From assembly GCF_002811955.1 (NCBI RefSeq), contig NZ_NPEF01000179.1, forward strand, positions 1 through 8,182: a stretch of 8,182 nucleotides of DNA, read 5' to 3'. How positions within the stretch are numbered: position 1 is the stretch's first letter; every line of letters begins with the position of its first letter. The notes under the pieces were generated by a model. That model did no database searches. It was given only the letters and a program-made list of their open reading frames with translations, and was not told where the DNA came from. Shown here piece by piece: positions 1 through 6,568 of the stretch. A program made the translations under genes and the position numbers. The DNA is from Leptospira ellisii (GTDB taxonomy: Bacteria; Spirochaetota; Leptospiria; Leptospirales; Leptospiraceae).

Positions 1-2
1 AA

Positions 3-107
3 AGGGAATCCAAATCGGAACCGGAAACCCTCTCCGTTAAGGAACCGGAAGGTTCCAAAGAATCGAAAAAAATCAGAAAACTCTGCGAGAAGTTATTTTT
101 CTCTTAA
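3..107 (+). CDS. 3' end of an unidentified gene (partial)
   Basis: The third forward frame is open from the window edge to a TAA at 105-107 and encodes 34 C-terminal residues. They are rich in Glu, Lys, Ser and Pro and end in a Lys/Arg-rich piece finishing KLFFS. This has the composition of a charged, disordered C-terminal tail. The first forward frame is open further, to 246, but its translation is Arg/Asn-rich and looks non-coding. No family can be named from this fragment. No terminator is evident after the stop. The frame choice is inference from composition only. Confidence 0.4.
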   Translation, partial: RESKSEPETLSVKEPEGSKESKKIRKLCEKLFFS

Positions 108-270
108 CGGGTTTTTCAGGAAGGGAAGAAATACGGCGTATCGATCGAATCAAAACGTCCGTTTTTGTGCGTGTATTTCCGGATCAAATCCAAGAAATAC
201 CGTTCTCATTTTCGGGAAATTAGGATATGATCGTTTCAATATATAAAACTATTTCAGGCAAACAGTCAGA

Positions 271-612
271 ATGGAAATTTCAAAAGAAGATTATTCCGTC
301 GAGATGGAAAAAAATCGGGGAAGAGTCAAAATTTCGGGCACGTTACGTTTACTCAACGTCGAAGAATACGAACCCATCATCGCGGTGATCGAAACCGCGT
401 TGGAGCAGTCCGGCCGCGGAAAAGCCGTCATCGATATTAAGGATTTGGATTATTTAAACAGCGCCGGAATTGCGAGTCTTTCCCGTTTCGTCGCGGGTTA
501 CGATAAGAAGAATTTCGGCAACGTGGAATTCAAAGGGAATAAGGATCGATATTGGCAGATCAAGTTTTTGGATAATCTGAAAAAGCTGCGGTCTGAGATT
601 AAAACGAGTTAG
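271..612 (+). CDS. STAS-domain protein, slr1659-like (anti-sigma-factor-antagonist type)
   Basis: This 113-residue protein is a single cytoplasmic STAS domain. Its central part, residues 53-72 (VIDIKDLDYLNSAGIASLSR), matches the STAS core strand-loop-helix in which RsbV/SpoIIAA-type proteins carry the phosphorylated Ser. Here the loop reads N63-S64-A65-G66, so the usual Asp is Asn, and Ser64 is the candidate phosphoacceptor. The C-terminal part (residues 88-107, including DRYWQIKFLDNLKKL) resembles the slr1659 branch found in cyanobacteria and Leptospira, recognised from memory. The ATPase gene at 630-1211 lies tail to tail 17 bases away and is the expected kinase partner. The ATG has only a weak upstream AGG (256-258). 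An AT-rich TATATAAA stretch at 240-247 could be a -10 region, but no good -35 was found. STAS family is near certain; the partner is inferred. Confidence 0.88.
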   Translation: MEISKEDYSVEMEKNRGRVKISGTLRLLNVEEYEPIIAVIETALEQSGRGKAVIDIKDLDYLNSAGIASLSRFVAGYDKKNFGNVEFKGNKDRYWQIKFLDNLKKLRSEIKTS

Positions 613-629
613 GAATGATGTTGCCCTTT

Positions 630-1211
630 TTACGAGGTTAAGGTTTTGAGCTTGGTGCGTTCCGCTTCCTTTAAATCCAGATAAGCTCGAACCGTGACTT
701 CATACCGTACGTTTTCGGTTTGATCGATCAAAAAGCCCAATCGCACCGGATAATCCTTCGATAAGAGAAGGAGTCCGATTCCCGAATTTTGTTCCGTTTC
801 GTCGGGATGTTTGAGTTTGTTGATATAGATTTGATCCGAGTTTCTATCGATCAGATTTCGGATGGAATTCTCCAGTTTCTTTTTGGACGATTCGTCCGCG
901 ATGTTCTTAATTTCGATCTTTAACATTTCGGAATAGTATTTCACGTCCAAAAGAATTTCCCCTTTTCTGTCTTTGGAGAATTTCGCGGCGTTTTCGATGA
1001 GTTCGTTTAACACGACGGAGATGGTATGCGCGGAGTCGGGGTCCAGTTTTTCCTGAATCGAACAATAATTGGAGATATAATCCGCCGTTAGAGAACAACG
1101 TTTCCAGTGAACCCGCAAATCCATCGGTCTCAGTTTGAGATTGAATTCGCTTTCGGAAGGAAGCGAATCCGGAATCAAATTGTAATGGCCGTATTTCACA
1201 GGATAAGACAT
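630..1211 (-). CDS. GHKL-type ATPase, SiaB/slr1658-like (DUF6272) regulator
   Basis: The 193-residue protein resembles the serine-kinase-like ATPases that act on STAS-type partners. Residues 66-79 (VVLNELIENAAKFS) form the N-box with N69, E70 and N74, which would bind Mg-ATP. Residues 142-149 (NSGIGLLL) look like the glycine-rich G-box. A canonical DxGxG box is not visible; IKNIADE at 101-107 occupies about that place. This divergence is consistent with the SiaB/DUF6272 group. The reading frame is open upstream to 1448, but that extension crosses the cupin terminator and cupin gene, so I chose the ATG at 1209-1211. No strong ribosome binding site precedes it. No transmembrane segment is apparent. 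In P. aeruginosa, SiaB phosphorylates SiaC; the substrate here is presumed to be the convergent STAS protein. Kinase activity is not shown by sequence alone. Confidence 0.8.
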   Translation of the reverse strand: MSYPVKYGHYNLIPDSLPSESEFNLKLRPMDLRVHWKRCSLTADYISNYCSIQEKLDPDSAHTISVVLNELIENAAKFSKDRKGEILLDVKYYSEMLKIEIKNIADESSKKKLENSIRNLIDRNSDQIYINKLKHPDETEQNSGIGLLLLSKDYPVRLGFLIDQTENVRYEVTVRAYLDLKEAERTKLKTLTS

Positions 1212-1283
1212 GATGCACTTCGGTTTAATGAATAGACGAACCGGATCGCAAAGATTGCAACTAGGATCCTCGGATAGAAAAGT

Positions 1284-1313
1284 AAAAAAAGAAACCGGTC
1301 CGAAAAACCGATT
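1284..1313 (-). terminator. Rho-independent terminator of the BFD/cupin unit
   Basis: On the minus strand a 7-bp stem (AATCGGT pairing with ACCGGTT, one T-G wobble) closes a 7-base loop and is followed by TCTTTTTTT. It begins about 5 bases after the cupin stop codon. It separates the cupin from the downstream ATPase gene on the same strand, so the ATPase should have its own promoter between about 1212 and 1283. Confidence 0.82.
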
Positions 1314-1317
1314 CGAT

Positions 1318-1821
1318 TTAGAAGAGTTTTCGGAGCGATTCCAGATATTGTATACGACGTGAATCGGATTCGGTAGGGGCCCATTCGGCGAAATCCTTAT
1401 CCGTCGTCGGGTCGTAAGGGCCGGATTTTCCCTCGAAACAGATCGCATTTTCGGTAAGACAGACTAAAGTATGGTATATTCCCGGCGCAACGTCGATTCC
1501 GTATACCGGACCTTCCGCATCGAGACGATGCGTTTCCGAAACGTTGCCTTGTTCATCGAATAGAACGAAACCTAAAGCTCCTTTTAAAACTAAAAACGTT
1601 TCCGGTTTAGGAGGGGATTTATGTCTATGAGCTTGGACATACGTGTTTTCGGTAAGTACGTTCAGAAATCTTTGATAAACTTCGGAAAGTTCGTGAAAGT
1701 TGTGGTTGGAGCGTCCGCGAGGGGAGGTCTTGGCTTTGTGTAGGACCTCCTCGAAAAGGGAATCGGTTATGAGTTGTTTATGCGGTTTGGAGAAGTTCGA
1801 GTCTGGATTCACAGTACTCAA
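1318..1821 (-). CDS. WbuC-family cupin-fold metalloprotein
   Basis: The 167-residue product is a single-domain cupin. Motif 1 shows H65-x-H67, E74 and G81, and motif 2 shows G108, P113-G114 and H117; H65, H67, E74 and H117 are the likely metal ligands. The segments KTSPRGRSNHNFHE (31-44), QRFLNVLTENTYVQAHRHK (50-68) and GPYDPTTDKDFAEWAPTE (134-151) match the WbuC family by recall. First described members lie in O-antigen clusters, but the catalytic role is unknown, and nothing here is an LPS gene. The start is unusual: TTG at 1819-1821, directly preceded by an in-frame TAA, so it cannot extend further. GTG at 1810-1812 is the only other nearby option. Either start lies inside the upstream BFD-like gene, suggesting translational coupling. 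A terminator follows at 1284-1313. Confidence 0.88.
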   Translation of the reverse strand: MSTVNPDSNFSKPHKQLITDSLFEEVLHKAKTSPRGRSNHNFHELSEVYQRFLNVLTENTYVQAHRHKSPPKPETFLVLKGALGFVLFDEQGNVSETHRLDAEGPVYGIDVAPGIYHTLVCLTENAICFEGKSGPYDPTTDKDFAEWAPTESDSRRIQYLESLRKLF

Positions 1822-1957
1822 TTAGGTAGGATTTGCAGGCCGTGCAAGTATTTCCCGCATTGACACGTTCTATAATTTCACGATAGTCGATTCCCTCCGA
1901 TTTGGCGGTTTCTACGATCGTTTCAAACGCTACTTGAGCACAGTGACATTTATCCAT
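1778..1957 (-). CDS. BFD-like [2Fe-2S]-binding small protein
   Basis: This 59-residue ORF starts MDKCHCAQV and has four cysteines in a C4-x-C6 ... C38-x2-C41 arrangement, the layout of bacterioferritin-associated ferredoxin (BFD)-like [2Fe-2S] domains. The text between them (ETIVETAKSEGIDYREIIER, then VNAGNTCTACKSYL) matches the helical BFD fold; a fifth Cys is at 49. BFD proteins deliver electrons to bacterioferritin for iron release, or act as small redox modules. The ATG at 1955-1957 has GGA 6 bases upstream. The stop at 1778-1780 lies 35-44 bases inside the cupin gene, which follows on the same strand. The promoter upstream overlaps a Fur-like palindrome. The family call is strong; iron mobilisation is inferred. 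No bacterioferritin gene is in the window. Confidence 0.83.
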   Translation of the reverse strand: MDKCHCAQVAFETIVETAKSEGIDYREIIERVNAGNTCTACKSYLIEYCESRLELLQTA

Positions 1958-1991
1958 CTTAGTTCCAACTTTCTGTTTGGTAGTCTTTTAC

Positions 1992-2021
1992 AAAGTAAAT
2001 GAGACTCAGTCTTAGTGTCAA
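1992..2021 (-). promoter_or_regulatory. Promoter overlapping a Fur/PerR-like operator, for the BFD/cupin unit
   Basis: On the minus strand TTGACA (2021-2016) is a perfect -35, and TACTTT (1997-1992) is a fair -10 with an 18-base spacer. Bases 2000-2020 form a double palindrome. The first 15 bases, TGAGACT-C-AGTCTTA, fit a 7-1-7 inverted repeat with 6 of 7 pairs. The whole 21 bases, TGA to TCA, fit a second palindrome centred on 2010 with 8 of 10 pairs. This is the architecture of overlapping Fur-family boxes. The operator covers the -35 and spacer, so binding would be expected to repress. The regulator is inferred. Confidence 0.55.
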
Positions 2022-2055
2022 TACGTACTGGGAGTTTTTCTTTTTTTAAAACGAT

Positions 2056-2081
2056 TTTTGTGTGAGAGTTCCCACACAAAA
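2056..2081. repeat. Inverted repeat / hairpin
   Basis: TTTTGTGTG (2056-2064) pairs perfectly with CACACAAAA (2073-2081) around the 8-base loop AGAGTTCC. No uninterrupted T-run of terminator length follows on either strand, so it is not a standard terminator. It may be the end of a dispersed intergenic repeat. Confidence 0.5.
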
Positions 2082-2359
2082 TTTTAGAGAACAATCAGCG
2101 TTCGCCTCGGGTAATTCTGGCTCATTTAAGACACAAAGCAGAGGTTTGAACTTCTTTTGCTTACAATCCGTAGGACGAAAAAGCTACCGATGCGCTTCGA
2201 AAATTTTGAGATGGTCGGAACTCCGAATCAAAACTTCGACAAAGTGAAAATTTTTAGAAATCTAACGATTGAAACTGAATTCCGGAACTTTTCTCAAGGA
2301 GCGAGCCATCGGACCGTAGTGAGTTCTAGTTTGAGGGAAATCGGATGGAAGTGAAAAAG

Positions 2360-2437
<78 letters not shown>

Positions 2438-2444
2438 TACCGGT

Positions 2445-2855
<411 letters not shown>

Positions 2856-3298
2856 TCTCCATCTCCGGAAAAAAAGGCAACGTGTATTCTTTCTCCTGAT
2901 ACGCTTTCCAAGCCCCCAAAAGGGAATAACCTAAAAACGCGATCCAGGAAATATAACTGATAAAATCGGTTACGATCGGATTCACCTTTACCAAAGATAA
3001 AATCCAACTAATGACAGGGAATTCCCGCAAAAACCAAACGATCGAATAGACCGCAATAAAACCGGCGTTCAGCTTCATTGCTTGCAGCATGTGGAACGAA
3101 GCGAACTTCTGCGTTCTCCGGAAAAACCAAAGAAAGATCCATCCGAAAAACGGAATATAGGAAAGGGCCGCAACGGAGCCGGGGAATTCTTCGCTTCTTA
3201 AAATTCTCAGGGTTTCCTGTAAAAATTCCTGGGTTTTGAACCGCTCAGAGGACATGGGATGAGAATTCCATATGTAGGATAGAATGAAAACAAAAATC

Positions 3299-3388
<90 letters not shown>

Positions 3389-3394
3389 GGTTGT

Positions 3395-3478
<84 letters not shown>

Positions 3479-3488
3479 CGACGGAATT

Positions 3489-3519
3489 ACTTTACCGTGG
3501 GAAAACCCCCCCGTGTCAA
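3489..3519 (-). promoter_or_regulatory. Candidate promoter of the tRNA-Ser cluster
   Basis: On the minus strand TTGACA (3519-3514) is a perfect -35, and TAAAGT (3494-3489) is a 4-of-6 -10. The spacer is 19 bases, longer than ideal, and contains a run of seven G. The -10 ends about 10 bases before the tRNA-Ser(TGA) 5' end, the distance expected for a short tRNA leader. It lies in the divergent gap to the methyltransferase gene. Confidence 0.5.
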
Positions 3520-3580
3520 GGTGAATTGTTCTTTGCGCTTCCGGTTCCACGTATTTCCTGGAAGACGGCCTTTGAAAGAA

Positions 3581-4846
3581 ATGAATCGACGTTCCGCGGG
3601 ACATAAAAACCGATTTCAAAAACAAAAAAACGAACCTACTTCGGAGACGGTTTCTCTTTCTCCGCGCGCATGGGCTAACCTCGGTTACTCGATCGCGAAT
3701 TCGAAGGAATCCGCTTTTTTTCTGAAGAACGCGATTCCCGGAGAAGAGGTACGGGCGATCGTTTCAAAAAAATCGGGAAAGTTGCGTTGGGGAATCGCGT
3801 CGGAAATCCTTCAAACTTCGCCGAAACGAATCGCTTCGGATTGTTCCTCCTATCCTAAATGCGGGGGTTGTTCGTATCGTCACGTCGATTACGAAACGGA
3901 ACTGGAGGTGAAGCGACTTCTTTTACGCGAAACCTTGGAACGTTCTTTATCCAAAAAAGGAGTTTCGATTCCGCAAATCGAAACTCTCAGCGCGGATCCC
4001 GTCGGCTATAGAAATACGGCGCAGATCCGGCTCGGGTTCTCGGGTTCGGAACGTATCGCCGGGTTTTACGGAGAATTTTCCCATTCGATCGTTGCGCTTC
4101 CGCCTAACGGATGTTCGAATCTTCCGCAGGAAATGAACGTCGCGATTCTGGAACGTTTGAGTCTGGAGAGGAGGGGCTCTTCGCCCGTTTCGAAATCCGA
4201 AACGTTGTCGTATCGTATGGAGGGAAAACGGGTCGTAGAGTATCGTAAAGAATCGGTGAAGTTCAAGGAGACGATCCGGATTCCTGAACCGGTAGAGATA
4301 GAATGGGAAATTCCCGCGGGAGGGTTTTCGCAGGTGAATCGGTTTCTGATTTCGCGTTGGCTGGAAAAAATATACGATTTGGCTCCGCATTCACAAAAAA
4401 GAATATTAGAATTTTATTGCGGTTCCGGTCTGATTTCAGTAACCCTCGCCTCCAAATGCGTGACTTGGAGCGGTTACGAACTTTCCGCCGATTCGGTCGA
4501 ACAGGCTGGAAAAAACGCGTCTTTAAATCGAAATTCCGCCTCCGCCGCTTATAAATTTTCCGTCCTCGATCTCGAAACGGAATCCGTGTCCGATTCGGAG
4601 GATTTAAGTTCTTCGTTTTGGATTCTCAATCCTCCGCGTTCTGGTTTGTCCCAAAAGGTGGTCGATACGATCCTAAAAAATAGGCCGGAATCCTTTTTGT
4701 ATTCCAGCTGCAACCATACGACTTTGGCCAGGGATCTATCCACCGTCTTGGAAAAGGGTTACGAACTTTCCGATCTCGTTCTGGTTGATTTTTTTCCCAG
4801 AACCAAACATTTCGAAGTGATAGTAAAGGCGATAAAAACGGAATAA
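3581..4846 (+). CDS. RNA uracil-C5 methyltransferase, TrmA/RlmD family with Fe-S cysteines
   Basis: The 421-residue protein methylates C5 of a uridine in tRNA or rRNA using S-adenosylmethionine. Residues about 20-80 form a TRAM-like RNA-binding domain. C88, C94, C97 (CX5CGGC) and C178 are the four cysteines that bind [4Fe-4S] in RlmD-type members. Q251-x-N253 precedes the SAM motif I ([12 protein letters not shown], 275-286), followed by the acidic E300. N350-P-P-R replaces the more usual D-P-P/A-R. C377 in [11 protein letters not shown] is the predicted nucleophile and E412 in FPRTKHFE the likely base. Length fits the family (E. coli RlmD is 433). I chose the ATG at 3581. The frame extends to a GTG at 3497, but that would run into the divergent tRNA promoter and its 28 extra residues look non-coding. 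Target nucleotide (e.g. 23S U1939) cannot be told from sequence. Confidence 0.9.
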   Translation: MNRRSAGHKNRFQKQKNEPTSETVSLSPRAWANLGYSIANSKESAFFLKNAIPGEEVRAIVSKKSGKLRWGIASEILQTSPKRIASDCSSYPKCGGCSYRHVDYETELEVKRLLLRETLERSLSKKGVSIPQIETLSADPVGYRNTAQIRLGFSGSERIAGFYGEFSHSIVALPPNGCSNLPQEMNVAILERLSLERRGSSPVSKSETLSYRMEGKRVVEYRKESVKFKETIRIPEPVEIEWEIPAGGFSQVNRFLISRWLEKIYDLAPHSQKRILEFYCGSGLISVTLASKCVTWSGYELSADSVEQAGKNASLNRNSASAAYKFSVLDLETESVSDSEDLSSSFWILNPPRSGLSQKVVDTILKNRPESFLYSSCNHTTLARDLSTVLEKGYELSDLVLVDFFPRTKHFEVIVKAIKTE

Positions 4847-4885
4847 AACCCCGTCTTCCGTTTAGCGATTTCCGGTTTTAAACGG
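4836..4885 (+). other. Two mutually exclusive hairpins around the methyltransferase stop codon
   Basis: AAACGGAA (4836-4843) pairs perfectly with TTCCGTTT (4856-4863), enclosing the stop codon. The right arm also overlaps CCGTTTA (4858-4864), which pairs with TAAACGG (4879-4885). Only one stem can form at a time. Neither is followed by a T-run, so this is not an intrinsic terminator, and no alternative terminator for this gene was found before 5050. Confidence 0.35.
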
Positions 4886-5049
4886 CGGATGGTAGATCGT
4901 CGGTTCGCTTTCCGCGGAAGAATACGTCTCGAGATTTCCGATTCACGCTCTTCATAAAAGTTCGGAAACATTTCCGAAAATTTATTGATAAACGTAAGCA
5001 TCGGATCAATATCATCAATAACTAATAAACAAGTCTTTTAGGAGATATT

Positions 5050-5637
5050 TTGCGTATGAATCTATTTCTTCGATCCGCGTTCGCCGCTGCGATCGCCCTT
5101 TTACTCGGTTTTGGAACCGCAGGTTCGTTATCCGCGGACAGCGCTTGTCAGGGACTTTCCTCTTCTTCCTGTAATGCGAACGACGATTGCACATGGGTGA
5201 GCGGTTATACTAGACAAGACGGAGTTTCCGTGAACGCGTATTGCAGGGCTAAACCGGGAAAAGCCGGAGACGGAGAACGGAAAACCTCCAAAAAAAACAA
5301 GGACGATGACGAGGATTCCGGAGTGAAAGAGAAAAAGTCCAAAAAGAAAAAAGACAAGGATGACGACGGAGACGAGGACAAAAAGTCCAAGCGTAAAAAG
5401 AAAGATAAGAACGAAGACGAATCCGACAACGAAGACGATTCCAAAAAATCTAAAAAGAAAAAGAAAGATAAGGAAGAGGATTCGGACGAAGTAAAAAAAG
5501 AGAAAAAATCCAAGAAGAAGGAAAAGGACGAATCCGATAAGGAAGATAAGAAGAAGTCCAAGAAGAAAAAAGACAAGGACGACGAGGATAAATCGGAGAA
5601 AAAATCCAAAAAGAAGAAGAAAAAGGATAAGGATTGA
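5050..5637 (+). CDS. Secreted protein: four-cysteine head plus long Lys/Asp/Glu-rich tail
   Basis: The 195-residue product begins with a Sec-type signal peptide: basic start, hydrophobic core near 10-22, and a probable signal peptidase I site after SLSA (residue 29). There is no lipobox. The mature head, about residues 30-68, has four Cys (33, 41, 47, 65) with C47-T-W-V and NAYCRAKPG. This looks like a small disulfide-bonded module recalled in other short bacterial secreted proteins of unknown role. Residues about 70-195 are almost only Lys, Asp, Glu and Ser in irregular KKSKKKKDKDD-like units, and should be disordered and highly charged. GGAG at 5041-5044 serves either the TTG at 5050 (5-base gap) or the ATG at 5056 (11-base gap); two residues differ. 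A possible -35 is TTGATA at 4985. A strong terminator follows, so it is monocistronic. Function is unknown. Confidence 0.8.
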   Translation: MRMNLFLRSAFAAAIALLLGFGTAGSLSADSACQGLSSSSCNANDDCTWVSGYTRQDGVSVNAYCRAKPGKAGDGERKTSKKNKDDDEDSGVKEKKSKKKKDKDDDGDEDKKSKRKKKDKNEDESDNEDDSKKSKKKKKDKEEDSDEVKKEKKSKKKEKDESDKEDKKKSKKKKDKDDEDKSEKKSKKKKKKDKD

Positions 5638-5643
5638 TTTTTG

Positions 5644-5660
5644 GATCTTTTATAAAGATC
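5644..5660. repeat. Short perfect inverted repeat before the terminator
   Basis: GATCTTT (5644-5650) and AAAGATC (5654-5660) are perfectly complementary around TAT. It lies 6 bases after the stop of the secreted-protein gene and 9 bases before the terminator stem. It may add stability to the transcript 3' end. The 3-base loop is tight, and the stem is AT-rich. Confidence 0.4.
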
Positions 5661-5669
5661 GTCTCGAAG

Positions 5670-5695
5670 GCCGGAGTTTTTCTCCGGCTTTTTTT
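5670..5695 (+). terminator. Strong rho-independent terminator
   Basis: GCCGGAG (5670-5676) pairs perfectly with CTCCGGC (5682-5688) around the loop TTTTT, followed directly by seven T (5689-5695). It ends the secreted-protein transcript. The opposite strand has only an A-run after the stem, so it is a one-way terminator and would not stop the convergent AraC-family gene. Confidence 0.93.
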
Positions 5696-5749
5696 ATCGA
5701 AACCCCTTCGAAACGTAATAGGAAATCAAGAATATTTAGATTTTCTAAT

Positions 5750-6511
5750 TTAAAACGAATCTTTCGTTGCGATCTCCGCTTCGATACGAAACCAACGTTT
5801 CGGACTTTTTCCGGTTCGTTTTTTGAATTCCCTGATGAAATGAGCCTGATCGTAATATCCGGAACGATACGCAAGATCCGTCAAGTTGGGCGACTCGGCT
5901 TTGAGATCGATCGTTTTGCGAAACCGTATAAGACCTGCGTATTCCTTCGGGGAGAGTCCTAAAAAAAGTTTATAATCTTTTTCTAATTTACTTTGACTGA
6001 TTCCCAAATCGGACGCTAAAGAGGAAATCGAGGTTTCGCCGTTTTGCGAACGGATCCGTCTCATCGATTCGCGGATAGATTCGGGTTCGGATTTGTAAAG
6101 TTTTAATTCTGATCGGAATCTATCCCAAGCCCATCCCGGTTTTTTCCCCTCCTCATATTCCGAAATACAATCTTCCCGCAGATTGTGAACCGCGTTTTTC
6201 GGAAAAATATCCTCCAAAGAAAGACTTTCGTTCACGATTTCGGACATAGGAACGTTTAGATATTTCGCTAATAAAATCGGAGGGACACGAATCAAAAATG
6301 AAGTCGTATCCTTTTCCGATCGGAAGGTTTTGGCGCGGGTCATAATTCCGGTGATTCCGGAAGGATTTAAGGTTTGAAAGGAATTTCCACGGAATATCTC
6401 GATTCGCCCCCGTACCTGAACTCCTAGTACGCAGTATTCGTCGGGAATCACGGAATATTCCGAGTTTTCCTTTTTCGAGATCCAGTCGTGTCGAACGGGT
6501 GCGAAATCCAT
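5750..6511 (-). CDS. AraC-family transcriptional regulator
   Basis: From the ATG at 6509-6511 this is 253 residues; a GTG two codons upstream (6515-6517) is an alternative. The N-terminal two-thirds is the variable sensor part, resembling the DUF6597-type domain of some AraC proteins. The C-terminal ~95 residues contain the two helix-turn-helix motifs. The first is around ISSLASDLGISQSKLEKDYK (164-183, counted from the GTG). The second is around NLTDLAYRSGYYDQAHFIRE (211-230), followed by the hallmark FKKRTGKSPKRW (231-242). LGLSPKEYAGLIRFRK (186-201) is the usual linker helix. It binds DNA in the cytoplasm; the ligand is unknown. The hemerythrin-like gene ends 57 bases upstream on the same strand with no terminator between, so the two are probably co-transcribed. 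No strong ribosome site is visible. Confidence 0.92.
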   Translation of the reverse strand: MDFAPVRHDWISKKENSEYSVIPDEYCVLGVQVRGRIEIFRGNSFQTLNPSGITGIMTRAKTFRSEKDTTSFLIRVPPILLAKYLNVPMSEIVNESLSLEDIFPKNAVHNLREDCISEYEEGKKPGWAWDRFRSELKLYKSEPESIRESMRRIRSQNGETSISSLASDLGISQSKLEKDYKLFLGLSPKEYAGLIRFRKTIDLKAESPNLTDLAYRSGYYDQAHFIREFKKRTGKSPKRWFRIEAEIATKDSF

Positions 6512-6568
6512 GATCACTTTCGGCTTAACGTAATTCTTTTTAAGAGGAAAAGCAATTCTTTCCTCCGT

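Larger units (their letters stand above)
1958..2359. other. Gene-poor stretch of about 400 bases between the BFD-like gene and tRNA-Arg
   Basis: Besides the leader and promoter (1958-2021) and a hairpin (2056-2081), I see no convincing gene. Two short forward frames (2062-2247 and 2157-2354) overlap in different phases, lack ribosome binding sites and give Arg/Ser-rich, family-less translations. The text resembles the degenerate intergenic repeats with 'GTTCCCACA' and 'GTCGGAACTCC' cores that I recall from Leptospira genomes. Both cores occur here, at 2068-2076 and 2214-2223. This is recollection, not a computed match. Confidence 0.45.

Noticed and set aside
1255..1283. Palindromes AGGATCCT and GCAA-AGA-TTGC upstream of the ATPase gene
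   Set aside because: They are short and without a matching promoter layout, so I cannot support an operator.
630..1448. Long N-terminal extension of the SiaB-like ATPase to 1448
   Set aside because: It would run through the cupin terminator and the end of the cupin gene, and the added residues look non-coding.
2062..2354. Two forward frames in the gene-poor region
   Set aside because: They overlap in different phases, have no ribosome sites and show no recognisable domain.
3497..3580. GTG-initiated extension of the methyltransferase
   Set aside because: The 28 extra residues are Arg/Pro-rich, start next to the tRNA gene and cover the divergent tRNA promoter; the family does not need them.
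4889..4957. Possible 22-codon ORF between the methyltransferase and secreted-protein genes
   Set aside because: The ribosome site is too close to the ATG and the peptide has no recognisable feature.
5205..5609. Leftward Ser/Leu/Phe-rich frame opposite the Lys-rich tail
   Set aside because: It is the complement of the purine-rich tract, with low complexity and no start signals.
5281..5632. CRISPR or tandem-repeat array in the Lys-rich tract
   Set aside because: Units are irregular, without constant repeats or unique spacers; they are coding low complexity.
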